From Bacteroidales bacterium (GTDB lineage Bacteria; Bacteroidota; Bacteroidia; Bacteroidales; P3), in contig JAFXXI010000028.1 in NCBI GenBank assembly GCA_017542345.1, positions 1 to 64,000 of the forward strand: a DNA stretch of 64,000 bases. The letters run 5' to 3'. Below the pieces are notes generated by a model, which saw only the letters and a list, made by a program, of their open reading frames with translations, did not search any database and was not told the DNA's origin. Shown one piece after another: positions 6,537 through 14,133 of the stretch. Positions within the stretch are counted from its first letter, which is position 1, and every line of letters starts with the position of its first letter. The position numbers were made by a program, and so were the translations under genes.

Positions 6537-7604
6537 GTGATTTACGTTCACGTTCCTTTTTGCCATCGCAAGTGCACCTACTGCGCCTTCTACTCGAAAG
6601 TGGAGAGTAGAGAGTGGAGTGTGGAGAGTTATGTCGATGCCCTTCTCGCTGAGATGGAAAAACGGCGGGGAGAGCAGGCGCATGCCATCAAGACCGTTTA
6701 CTTTGGCGGAGGCACGCCGTCGCTGTTGCCAATAGGAGAGTTGGCTAGGATTGTCGAGGGGCTACGGCGGTGGTTTGACCTCTCGCAGGTGGAGGAGGTG
6801 ACCCTCGAGGCCAACCCCGAGGACCTCACCCCGCAATACCTTGCCGACCTTGCCGGATTGGGATTCGTCAACCGGCTGAGCATCGGGGTGCAGAGCCTCG
6901 ACGACGGGGTGCTGCGCAAGCTCAACCGCCGACACACGGCGCAACAGGCCCTCGAGGCGGTGGAGAATGCCTATGCGGCTGGATTCTGCAATATCAGTGT
7001 GGATTTCATCTATGGGATTCAGGGTAATCCAGAGGGGCTGGATAATCTAGATTTTCTGGAGAAGGTCAATCATGTGTCGGCCTATTCTTTGACGGTAGAG
7101 CCTGGCACGGCGTTGGCGGTGCAGGTGGAGCAGGGGAGGGTGACGCTCCCGGATGAGGAAGAGGTGGTGAGGCAGTATCATGCGCTGCATCGTATGCTCG
7201 AAGCTGCCGGATTCCGGCAGTATGAGGTGAGCAACTATGCCCGTCCGGGTTTTGAGTCAAAGCACAATAGTCGCTACTGGGACCGTACGCCGTATCTGGG
7301 TCTCGGTCCGGGGGCGCACAGCTTCGATGGAACATGCCGTAAGTGGAATAATCCCGACGGCAGCGTGGGCGAGGAGACGCTCACCGAGACCGATGCCGTC
7401 AACGAAACCATTATGACTGCGTTGCGCACCGTGAAGGGGCTGGATGTGGACGCCTTGCCGGAGAGGTACAAAAAAAAACTGCATCGGATGATGCAGCTTT
7501 ATGTGGACAGAGATTGGTTGACGGTGGAGGATGGTCGGTACTGCCCGACGGCCGAGGGTCTGCTCCATGCCGACGGTATGGCGGCGTCGCTATTCGTCGC
7601 CTGA
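6537..7604 (+). CDS. hemW: Radical SAM heme chaperone HemW
   Basis: HemN-like radical SAM protein that binds heme and delivers it to acceptors such as respiratory enzymes; often mis-annotated as oxygen-independent coproporphyrinogen oxidase. It has 355 residues. The [4Fe-4S] motif C9-x3-C13-x2-C16 lies in VPFCHRKCTYCAFYS, as in HemW, which lacks the additional HemN cysteine. VYFGGGTPSLL, the LEANPEDLT block, the RLSIGVQSLDD segment and LGLGPGAHSF are all present. The start is GTG at 6537, directly before IYVHVPFC. A 7-bp-period array (6599-6626) right after the cluster motif encodes VESREWSVES and looks inserted. The 3' end overlaps the convergent SPOR gene by 15 bp. Confidence 0.93.
   Translation: MIYVHVPFCHRKCTYCAFYSKVESREWSVESYVDALLAEMEKRRGEQAHAIKTVYFGGGTPSLLPIGELARIVEGLRRWFDLSQVEEVTLEANPEDLTPQYLADLAGLGFVNRLSIGVQSLDDGVLRKLNRRHTAQQALEAVENAYAAGFCNISVDFIYGIQGNPEGLDNLDFLEKVNHVSAYSLTVEPGTALAVQVEQGRVTLPDEEEVVRQYHALHRMLEAAGFRQYEVSNYARPGFESKHNSRYWDRTPYLGLGPGAHSFDGTCRKWNNPDGSVGEETLTETDAVNETIMTALRTVKGLDVDALPERYKKKLHRMMQLYVDRDWLTVEDGRYCPTAEGLLHADGMAASLFVA
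6599..6626 (+). repeat. Heptamer array inside hemW
   Basis: AGTGGAG, AGTAGAG, AGTGGAG, TGTGGAG in direct succession, 8-9 codons after the radical SAM cysteine motif. The frame stays open through the array. Confidence 0.7.
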
Positions 7605-8054
7605 CGTCTCGTCGTCGGGGGCGTACTCCTGTTGCTCGGGAGGTTCGGGATAGATATTATCGCGGATGATGTAGCCCTTATAGGTTTGTCTGATTTCCTG
7701 CAGAAAGGCATAGGCTTCGAGACGGGTGCGGAAGTCGCCCACCTTCACCTTGAAGTTGGGCTCGTCGAAGACGATGTAGACGCGTGTCTCGGGGTAGTCG
7801 GTCTCAAAGCGGGTGCGCAGGTCGAAGGCGTTGTTCTTCGAATTGGTGCCGGAGAAAGAGGCAATCTGCACACGGAAGCCCGGGATGGTCTTCACGCGGT
7901 TGTTGAGTTCCACATGTTTCTCCACCATTTGTGTGACCGCCACGTCGCCGGTGATGCGCACCTGAGCGGATGCGGAGTTACAGAGCGGGAGTTGTAAGCC
8001 GACGGTGAGGCCTGCACAGGCAAGGAGAACCAGATATTTCTGCTTACGGGTCAT
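7590..8054 (-). CDS. SPOR-domain exported protein
   Basis: A 154-residue protein with an N-terminal signal peptide (hydrophobic YLVLLACAGLTVGLQLPL, probable cleavage near SASAQ) and one SPOR domain over about residues 58-140 (GFRVQIASFSGTNS, then VYIVFDEPNFKVKVGDF and an EAYAFLQEIR helix). SPOR domains bind denuded peptidoglycan strands, so a periplasmic or outer-membrane cell-wall role is likely. The acidic tail (PDDETSGDE) is not conserved. It follows the universal stress gene by 11 bp on the same strand and is probably co-transcribed. No catalytic domain is present. Confidence 0.85.
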   Translation of the reverse strand: MTRKQKYLVLLACAGLTVGLQLPLCNSASAQVRITGDVAVTQMVEKHVELNNRVKTIPGFRVQIASFSGTNSKNNAFDLRTRFETDYPETRVYIVFDEPNFKVKVGDFRTRLEAYAFLQEIRQTYKGYIIRDNIYPEPPEQQEYAPDDETSGDE

Positions 8055-8065
8055 CGTCCGTTTTT

Positions 8066-8896
8066 TCAGTTCTCATTCCTCATGTCGGTCACCACCGCCT
8101 TGGGGCGCACTGTCAGGACCGGGATGGACGACTGGTTGATCATCTGCTGGGCGTAGTTGCCGAGGATGAGGCTGGAGAAGGATTTCTCCTGTTCAGTCAT
8201 GATGGCAATCATATCGGCCTGGATAGAGTTGGCGTAATCCAGCGTGACGGAGGTTACGTTCTTGTTTTTCTCGACCTCGATGAATTGAGTGGTAAACTCG
8301 ACTTCGTTCTTCTCCAGATAGCGTTCGACCATCTTGATGTAGTTGTTGACGATGTTACGGATGTCGGCAGTCGTGGAGGTATAGAGGCCGAGGAGGTGGA
8401 TGGTCGAGCCGAAGGCCTTGGCGAACATGGCGGCGGCGCCCACTTTTTGGCGGGTATCGTCGCTGCTGTCGATGGGCACCACGATGGTGTCGAGCGACTT
8501 GTTGAAATTGAAGTCTTCGCGGACGATGAGCACCGGCACGGGGGACTTCTCGATGGTGTGGTAGCTGTTGCGGCCCAGCATGTTGGTCTTGAGACCCGAC
8601 ATGCCGTGGGTGCCTACAATCAGGAGCACTGCGTGGTCCTCAGCGGCTTGCGCGGTCAGTTCGTCGGCCGGGTTGCCCTCGCGGAGGACATATTCCAGCT
8701 TGATGCCCTGGAGGAGGGGCTCGACGGCAGCGTTGCGACGCTCGATTTCCTCGCGGATAGGCTCTTCATTTTCGTTTTTTTCCTTCACATACACCAGGCG
8801 GATGTCGCTTTTGAGGCGGTTGGCGATGTCGATGGCCAGGTCAACAGCATAGGCCGAGCCCGAAGAAAAATCAAATCCAACAACTACTCTGTTCAT
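8066..8896 (-). CDS. Tandem universal stress protein (two UspA domains)
   Basis: A 276-residue cytosolic protein with two Usp folds. The N-terminal one (about 1-140) has the nucleotide-binding signature GTHGMSGLKTNMLGRNSYH followed by SPVPVLIV. The C-terminal one has the matching region (EQEKSFSSLILGNYAQQMI and SSIPVLTV) but lacks the glycine pattern, so it probably does not bind ATP. Single genes with two Usp modules are common in Bacteroidota and respond to growth arrest or stress; the ligand here is unknown. It is divergent from the rnf operon across a 215-bp region holding a promoter for each direction. Confidence 0.9.
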   Translation of the reverse strand: MNRVVVGFDFSSGSAYAVDLAIDIANRLKSDIRLVYVKEKNENEEPIREEIERRNAAVEPLLQGIKLEYVLREGNPADELTAQAAEDHAVLLIVGTHGMSGLKTNMLGRNSYHTIEKSPVPVLIVREDFNFNKSLDTIVVPIDSSDDTRQKVGAAAMFAKAFGSTIHLLGLYTSTTADIRNIVNNYIKMVERYLEKNEVEFTTQFIEVEKNKNVTSVTLDYANSIQADMIAIMTEQEKSFSSLILGNYAQQMINQSSIPVLTVRPKAVVTDMRNEN

Positions 8897-8923
8897 CTTG
8901 TTTAATGTTTGGTTTTACGACTG

Positions 8924-8931
8924 CAAAGTTA
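8924..8931 (-). promoter_or_regulatory. -7 box for the universal stress gene
   Basis: The minus strand reads TAACTTTG, 28 bp before the ATG. No convincing -33 box is visible. It is back to back with the rnf promoter. Confidence 0.55.
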
Positions 8932-8960
8932 CAAAAAAAAACGAATGTGGAAAAAAATAT

Positions 8961-8991
8961 TTTGTTGTATTGTAATAAATGCGTATCTTTG
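8961..8991 (+). promoter_or_regulatory. -33/-7 promoter of the rnf operon
   Basis: TTTG (8961-8964), 19 bp, TATCTTTG (8984-8991). Both boxes are consensus. The leader to rnfB is about 115 nt and contains a small hairpin (TTCCG, 9 bases, CGGAA); no known riboswitch is recognised in it. Confidence 0.8.
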
Positions 8992-9111
8992 CAATTGTCA
9001 ACAGCAAGGGCACAGTGTTCCGTATTTATTGCGGAAAAGATTGTGTTGTAGGTGGTTGTGTATTGCTATTGACGAAAAAGAAATAGAAATCCTAAAACAA
9101 AAAACAACAAT

Positions 9112-10020
9112 ATGACTCAACAAATTCTGATTGCGGTATTGGTTCTGGGGGCACTCGGAATCTTCTTTGCCGTAGTGCTCTACATCGTGGCTCAGAAATT
9201 CAAAGTGGTGGAAGACCCGTTGATTGACGAGGTGGCGGAGGTGTTGCCCGGCGCCAACTGTGGCGGCTGCGGCAAGGCCGGTTGCCGTGCTTTTGCCGAG
9301 GCTTGTGTGTCGCAGGGCAACATGGAGGGTCTGCGCTGCGCCCCGGGCGGCGACGCCGTGATGGCCAAGATTGGCCAGCTGCTGGGTTGCGCCGTCGAGC
9401 AGGGCGAGCCGCAGGTGGCTGTGGTGCGCTGCAATCCTGCCAACTGTGGCGACAAGCGGAAATCGAACTACGACGGATTGCGCAGCTGTGCTTTCCAAAA
9501 TACCGTCTATACCGGCGAGAGTGGGTGTCCCTTCGGTTGTCTGGGCTGTGGCGACTGTGTGGCGGCTTGTCAGTTTGACGCCATTCACATGGGCGAGAAC
9601 GGTGTACCCGTGGTCGATGCCGACAAATGCACTGCTTGCGGCGCCTGTGCCAAGGCCTGTCCGCGCCGCGTTATTGAGTTGCGCAACAAAGGCAAGAAAG
9701 ACCGTCGGGTCTATGTGAGTTGTGTGAACAAAGAGAAGGGCGCTGTAGCAATGAAGAGCTGCGCCAACGCCTGTATAGGGTGTGGCAAGTGCGCCAAAGT
9801 GTGTCCGATGGAGGCCATCACGGTTGAGGGCAACCTGTCATATATCGACTACAAGAAGTGCATCGCTTGCCGCAAGTGTGTCACCGAATGTCCCACCAAA
9901 GCCATCAAGGACGTGGGCTTCCCGACACCTGCCGTGAAACCGGCTCCCAAGCCTGCCGAGGCTCCCGCAGCCGAGAAGGTAGAGGTGCCTGTGGCTGAGA
10001 AAGTGGAGGTAAAGAACTGA
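9112..10020 (+). CDS. rnfB: Rnf complex ferredoxin subunit RnfB
   Basis: Electron-entry subunit of the membrane Rnf complex, which couples ferredoxin:NAD+ oxidoreduction to Na+ or H+ pumping. The 302 residues comprise an N-terminal membrane helix, a Cys-rich Fe-S domain (GANCGGCGKAGCRAF), and then four CxxCxxCxxxC clusters (CLGCGDCVAAC, CTACGACAKAC, CIGCGKCAKVC, CIACRKCVTEC), more than in the two-cluster proteobacterial form. A low-complexity Pro/Ala/Glu tail ends the protein. First gene of the cluster; gene order B-C-D-G-E matches other Bacteroidales. Confidence 0.95.
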   Translation: MTQQILIAVLVLGALGIFFAVVLYIVAQKFKVVEDPLIDEVAEVLPGANCGGCGKAGCRAFAEACVSQGNMEGLRCAPGGDAVMAKIGQLLGCAVEQGEPQVAVVRCNPANCGDKRKSNYDGLRSCAFQNTVYTGESGCPFGCLGCGDCVAACQFDAIHMGENGVPVVDADKCTACGACAKACPRRVIELRNKGKKDRRVYVSCVNKEKGAVAMKSCANACIGCGKCAKVCPMEAITVEGNLSYIDYKKCIACRKCVTECPTKAIKDVGFPTPAVKPAPKPAEAPAAEKVEVPVAEKVEVKN

Positions 10021-10029
10021 ATGCAGAAT

Positions 10030-10050
10030 ACTAAACACTGAACACTGATG
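10030..10050 (+). repeat. Heptamer array at the rnfB/rnfC junction
   Basis: ACTAAAC, ACTGAAC, ACTGATG. The third unit contains the rnfC ATG, so the translation start sits inside the array. Confidence 0.5.
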
Positions 10051-11376
10051 AAGACATTCCGCATGGGTGGTGTCCACCCCGAAGAAAACAAGATATCGAA
10101 CGATGCTGCCATCGAGGTGATGCCTGTAGGCAAACAGATGGTGGTGCTTATGAACCAACACCTCGGCGCTCCCGCAACGCCGATAGTGCAGAAAGGGGAC
10201 AAGGTGAAGGTTGGTCAGCTGATTGGCGAGGCGCAGACCTTCATGTGCGCCAATGTTCACTCGCCTGTGAGCGGCACTGTGACGAAGGTGGAGCCCTGCA
10301 AGGACGCCTTCGGCCTGGCCAAGCCCGCCGTATGGATCAACGTGGAGGGTGACGAATGGATGGAGACCATCGACCGTACCCCCGACATCAAACGCGAATG
10401 CACCTTGGAACCCAAGGAGATTGTGGCCAAACTGAAGGAGATGGGCATTGTCGGTCTTGGCGGTGCCACATTCCCGGCTCACATCAAATACAGCATCCCC
10501 GAAGGAAAGAAAGCAGAGTACCTCATCATCAATGCCGCCGAGTGCGAGCCCTATCTCACGAGTGACTATCGTGTGATGATGGAACATGCCGAGGAGGTGT
10601 GCATCGGAGTGAGTATCCTGCGCAAGGCTTTGGGTGTACCTAACGCCTATATCGGTATTGAGAGCAACAAGCCCCTGGCTATAGCCAAGATGCAGGAGAT
10701 GGCCAAGCAGTTTGAAGGCATCATTGTCGAGCCTCTGAAAGTGAAGTACCCGCAGGGCGCCGAGAAGCAGCTCATCAACGCTGTCACCGGCCGCCGGGTC
10801 GGCAGCGGCAAGCTGCCCATTGATTCGGGCTGCGTGGTGAGCAACCTGGGTACCGCCTTTGCCGTGTACGAGGCCATACAGAAGAACAAACCCCTCATAG
10901 AGAACATACTTACCGTGACCGGCAAGGAGTTGCCGAGTCAGCACAACTACATTGTGCGCATCGGTACTACCTACAATGAGATCATCAGCCACAGTATCGG
11001 CCAGTTGCCCGAGACCACGGGCAAGGTGATCAGCGGCGGTACTATGATGGGCAAGGCTGTGGTGAACCTCGACGCACCGACGGTGAAGGGCAACAGCAGT
11101 GTGTTGGTGATAGGGGAGAAGGAGGCCCGTCGCGCACCCGAGACCAACTGTATACGCTGCGGCAAGTGCGCCAGCGCCTGTCCTATGGGATTGGAACCCT
11201 ACCTCTTCTCGCTGCTGGTGAAAAACAACCGCGTTGAGGAGGCCAAGGCGCACAATATTCTCGACTGCATCGAATGTGGCTGCTGCTTCTTCAGCTGCCC
11301 AGCCAACAAGCCGCTGACCGACGAGATCCGTCTTGGCAAGAACAAAGTCCGTGCCATGATGGCGGCAAAGAAATGA
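10048..11376 (+). CDS. rnfC: Rnf complex NADH-binding subunit RnfC
   Basis: Peripheral flavin/Fe-S subunit that exchanges electrons with NAD(H). The protein has 442 residues: an N-terminal barrel-sandwich (VHSPVSGTVTKVEP), a Complex I 51-kDa-like core with GLGGATFPAHIKY and NAAECEPYLTSDYR, and a C-terminal double [4Fe-4S] domain (CIRCGKCASACP and CIECGCCFFSCP). The length is normal. It lies 27 bp after rnfB; the 3' end is followed 29 bp later by rnfD. Confidence 0.95.
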   Translation: MKTFRMGGVHPEENKISNDAAIEVMPVGKQMVVLMNQHLGAPATPIVQKGDKVKVGQLIGEAQTFMCANVHSPVSGTVTKVEPCKDAFGLAKPAVWINVEGDEWMETIDRTPDIKRECTLEPKEIVAKLKEMGIVGLGGATFPAHIKYSIPEGKKAEYLIINAAECEPYLTSDYRVMMEHAEEVCIGVSILRKALGVPNAYIGIESNKPLAIAKMQEMAKQFEGIIVEPLKVKYPQGAEKQLINAVTGRRVGSGKLPIDSGCVVSNLGTAFAVYEAIQKNKPLIENILTVTGKELPSQHNYIVRIGTTYNEIISHSIGQLPETTGKVISGGTMMGKAVVNLDAPTVKGNSSVLVIGEKEARRAPETNCIRCGKCASACPMGLEPYLFSLLVKNNRVEEAKAHNILDCIECGCCFFSCPANKPLTDEIRLGKNKVRAMMAAKK

Positions 11377-11405
11377 TGATATAGAAAACTAGAAATATTA
11401 TATTT

Positions 11406-12365
11406 ATGAATCTATTAAATATATCGGGCTCGCCCCATGTGCACAGTGACGAGTCGACAAAGAAAATCATGTGGCGCGTCAATGCGGCCCTTGTTCCTGC
11501 GTTGCTTGTAGCCATTGCCTACTTCGGCATCAATGCATTGCTCGTAAGCATTATCTCGGTGGCCAGTTGTGTCTTGTTCCAATGGCTGATAGAGAAATAT
11601 ATCCTCAAGACCCCCACCACCGTCGGTGACGGTTCTGCCGTTGTCACAGGTCTGTTGCTTGCCTTTAATGTGCCGGCGACGGTGGACATGATGTGGATTG
11701 TCGTCATTGGAGCCCTCTTTGCCATCGGCGTGGCCAAGATGTCGTTTGGCGGTTTGGGTAAGAACCCCTTCAATCCCGCCATCGCAGGCCGAATCTTCCT
11801 GCTCATCTCGTTCCCGGTGCAGATGACCACCTGGCCTCAAGTGGGTGGTTTGTTCCCCATGAACTTTGATTTGGCAACCGGTGCTACGCCCCTTGGCGCC
11901 TTCAAGGAGGGAGCTTTGCCTACGGATGTAACCTTTATGGATGCCTTCCTCGGCCATATCGGCGGTTCGATGGGCGAGGTGTCGGCGCTGGCCATCCTGC
12001 TTGGCGCCGCCTACCTCTGCTGGAAGAAAATCATCACTTGGCACATTCCCGTCACTTTTATCGGCACCGCTTTTGTGTTCAGCGGAATCTTGTGGCTTAT
12101 TGACCCGACTGCCTATATGGATCCGGTAATGACTATCCTCACTGGCGGTATCATGCTCGGTGCCTGCTTTATGGCCACAGATATGGTGACGAGCCCCATG
12201 GCCAAGAGCGGTCAGCTGATTTTTGGTTTCGGCTGCGGCCTCTTGACCATTGTCATCCGTAACTGGGGAGCCTATCCGGAGGGTGTCAGTTTTGCCATCC
12301 TTATTATGAATAGCGTCACTCCGCTGCTCAACCGCTGGTGCAAACCGAAACGTTTTGCGAATTGA
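11406..12365 (+). CDS. rnfD: Rnf complex membrane flavoprotein RnfD
   Basis: Integral membrane subunit of 319 residues with about ten hydrophobic helices and covalently bound FMN. The flavinylation motif TGATPL is at about 158-163; ApbE attaches FMN to the Thr of the S/TGAT core (Thr161). Other family blocks include GLGKNPFNPAIAGRIFLL, PTAYMDPVMTILTGG and FMATDMVTSPM. It is the central electron and ion path of the complex. No apbE gene is in the window. Confidence 0.95.
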   Translation: MNLLNISGSPHVHSDESTKKIMWRVNAALVPALLVAIAYFGINALLVSIISVASCVLFQWLIEKYILKTPTTVGDGSAVVTGLLLAFNVPATVDMMWIVVIGALFAIGVAKMSFGGLGKNPFNPAIAGRIFLLISFPVQMTTWPQVGGLFPMNFDLATGATPLGAFKEGALPTDVTFMDAFLGHIGGSMGEVSALAILLGAAYLCWKKIITWHIPVTFIGTAFVFSGILWLIDPTAYMDPVMTILTGGIMLGACFMATDMVTSPMAKSGQLIFGFGCGLLTIVIRNWGAYPEGVSFAILIMNSVTPLLNRWCKPKRFAN

Positions 12366-12393
12366 GGTTAATGTTAAAAGGTTAAAGTAAAAA
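12366..12393 (+). repeat. Heptamer array between rnfD and rnfG
   Basis: GGTTAAT, GTTAAAA, GGTTAAA, GTAAAAA fill almost the whole 32-bp gap between the two genes. Confidence 0.45.
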
Positions 12394-12397
12394 GATT

Positions 12398-12961
12398 ATG
12401 GCAAAAAAAGCTCAATCAACATTAGTCAATATGCTCCTGTCGCTGACGGCGATAGCCCTTGTGGCCGCTGCAGCGCTGGCAGCCCTGAACGCTGTGACCA
12501 AGGCTCCCATCGAGGCCGCCCAGAAAGCCAAGGTGGAGAATGCCATAGGCGCAGTATTGCCCAAGTTCGACAACCTCAAAGACCAAACAGTTGACGGATG
12601 TGTCTGCCATTTGGCATACGATGCACAAGGTGCCTTTGTCGGAGCTGCTATCGAAGCTGGCAATGACAAAGGGTTTGGCGGTCACTTGCAACTTATGGTG
12701 GGTTTTGACACCGAAGGGAATGTCAGTGGCTACCAGATACTGGAAACGCATGAAACTCCAGGTCTCGGAGCCTTGGCAGGCGAATGGTTCCAGAAGGGTG
12801 GCAAGGGCTGCATTGTGGGACTTAATCCAACGCAAGGGTCTCTTACCGTCAAGAAAGATGGTGGAAATGTGGATGCCATCACAGGCTCTACCATCACATC
12901 GCGCGCCTTCCTTGGCGTAGTGAACGATGCGGCAGCCATTTTCAACAAACTTGAAAAATAA
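12398..12961 (+). CDS. rnfG: Rnf complex FMN-binding subunit RnfG
   Basis: Single-span membrane protein of 187 residues with a periplasmic FMN-binding domain. The N-terminal helix is about residues 10-32. The covalent FMN site is in DAITGSTIT at about 159-167 (Thr165 expected to carry FMN). ETHETPGLG is the conserved block ahead of it. It sits 9 bp before rnfE. Confidence 0.94.
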   Translation: MAKKAQSTLVNMLLSLTAIALVAAAALAALNAVTKAPIEAAQKAKVENAIGAVLPKFDNLKDQTVDGCVCHLAYDAQGAFVGAAIEAGNDKGFGGHLQLMVGFDTEGNVSGYQILETHETPGLGALAGEWFQKGGKGCIVGLNPTQGSLTVKKDGGNVDAITGSTITSRAFLGVVNDAAAIFNKLEK

Positions 12962-12969
12962 AAAGCATC

Positions 12970-13563
12970 ATGAAAGCAAAAGATATTATCAAGAACGGTC
13001 TTATCAAAGAAAACCCCACATGGGTGCTCGTCCTCGGTATGTGCCCCACGTTGGCCACCACCACATTGGCCATTAACGGCTTGAGCATGGGCTTGGCGAC
13101 AACGTTCGTGCTGATGATGTCGAATATTGTTATCTCGCTTCTCAAGAGTGTCATACCCGACAAGGTGCGTATTCCGGCGTTTATTGTTATCATCGCTACC
13201 TTTGTTACCGTGGTGCAGATGGTTATGCAGGCCTATCTGCCCGACCTCTATGACAGCCTGGGCCTCTTTATCGCCCTAATTGTGGTGAACTGCATCGTGC
13301 TTGGTCGCGCCGAAGCATTTGCCTCGAAAAATACTGTTGGACAGTCGTTCATTGACGGCCTCTTTATGGGTCTTGGATTCACCTGGGCATTGACTCTTGT
13401 CGGCATGGTGCGTGAACTGCTGGGTGCTGGTAAGTTCTTCGGCATCACGCTGATGGATGGAGGTATGATTATGATGATATTGCCTCCGGGCGGCTTTCTG
13501 GCACTCGGACTTCTGATGGCTTGGATCAACCACATTCGCCGCAAGAGTGTTAAAAAAGCATAA
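12970..13563 (+). CDS. rnfE: Rnf complex membrane subunit RnfE
   Basis: Six-helix membrane subunit of 197 residues. NPTWVLVLGMCPTLATTT and the following AINGLSMGLATTFV are diagnostic of RnfE rather than RnfA; VNCIVLGRAEAFASKN is the second signature. RnfA and RnfE are homologous and normally form a pseudo-symmetric pair holding an intramembrane Fe-S cluster. In Bacteroides-type clusters rnfA follows directly, but here the next gene encodes an unrelated secreted protein, so rnfA must be elsewhere or replaced. Confidence 0.94.
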   Translation: MKAKDIIKNGLIKENPTWVLVLGMCPTLATTTLAINGLSMGLATTFVLMMSNIVISLLKSVIPDKVRIPAFIVIIATFVTVVQMVMQAYLPDLYDSLGLFIALIVVNCIVLGRAEAFASKNTVGQSFIDGLFMGLGFTWALTLVGMVRELLGAGKFFGITLMDGGMIMMILPPGGFLALGLLMAWINHIRRKSVKKA

Positions 13564-13633
13564 AAGGATGTTAAAGAGTGAACACAATTTGTCACTTCTC
13601 CGTCATTTAAGTAGAAAGAAAAAGCAATCCGAT

Positions 13634-14077
13634 ATGAAACGTATTTTCTTTATCGCCACACTGCTGGTAGCCGCCTTGAGCTTGAACGCTCAGGATTGTG
13701 AAACCTTTATGTTGCCCTTCTTCCAGGGCGATGCCGCCAGGCTGGCAGAGTATCCGGCTCCGAAACTCGATTGGAGGTGCCGTTATGCACACAACGCATT
13801 CTATGAGTCTGACGTAGTTCCCGAAGGTGCCCAGGTAATCTCTATCAGTGAAGTTACAGACAAGACCACAGGAAAGAAGCTCACTGATGATTTCCAAGTC
13901 GACCTTAATACGTTGTGCTACTACGGTTATGACTTCCAGAGGCTTCAACTGCGCTACCCCCACGGCGATGTCACTATCTGTTTCCCCACTCCTGCGTCCA
14001 AGCATCCTTATCTGGTTTTGCGTTCGTTAGATGAGACTTATGACCGCACTGAATTTCCCGAGAAATACGTCAAATAG
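13634..14077 (+). CDS. Small secreted protein of unknown function
   Basis: A 148-residue protein starting MKRIFFIATLLVAALSLNAQ, a clear signal peptide. The mature part begins DCETFMLPFFQG and has three Cys (DCETF, WRCRY, LCYYG; a fourth in VTICF), possibly disulfide-bonded. I recognise no domain. The ATG at 13634 is preferred over an upstream in-frame ATG because it gives the signal peptide directly. It follows rnfE by 70 bp and precedes a giant type B T9SS cargo by 56 bp, so it may be co-expressed with either. Confidence 0.7.
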   Translation: MKRIFFIATLLVAALSLNAQDCETFMLPFFQGDAARLAEYPAPKLDWRCRYAHNAFYESDVVPEGAQVISISEVTDKTTGKKLTDDFQVDLNTLCYYGYDFQRLQLRYPHGDVTICFPTPASKHPYLVLRSLDETYDRTEFPEKYVK

Positions 14078-14133
14078 CCGTTGCTTGTTGAAAGGACGGA
14101 AAATATATTAATCACCAAACGGATAATTGCCAC

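Noticed and set aside
8992..9111. Possible riboswitch in the rnf leader
   Set aside because: Only a weak 5-bp hairpin is visible and no known aptamer pattern is recognised.
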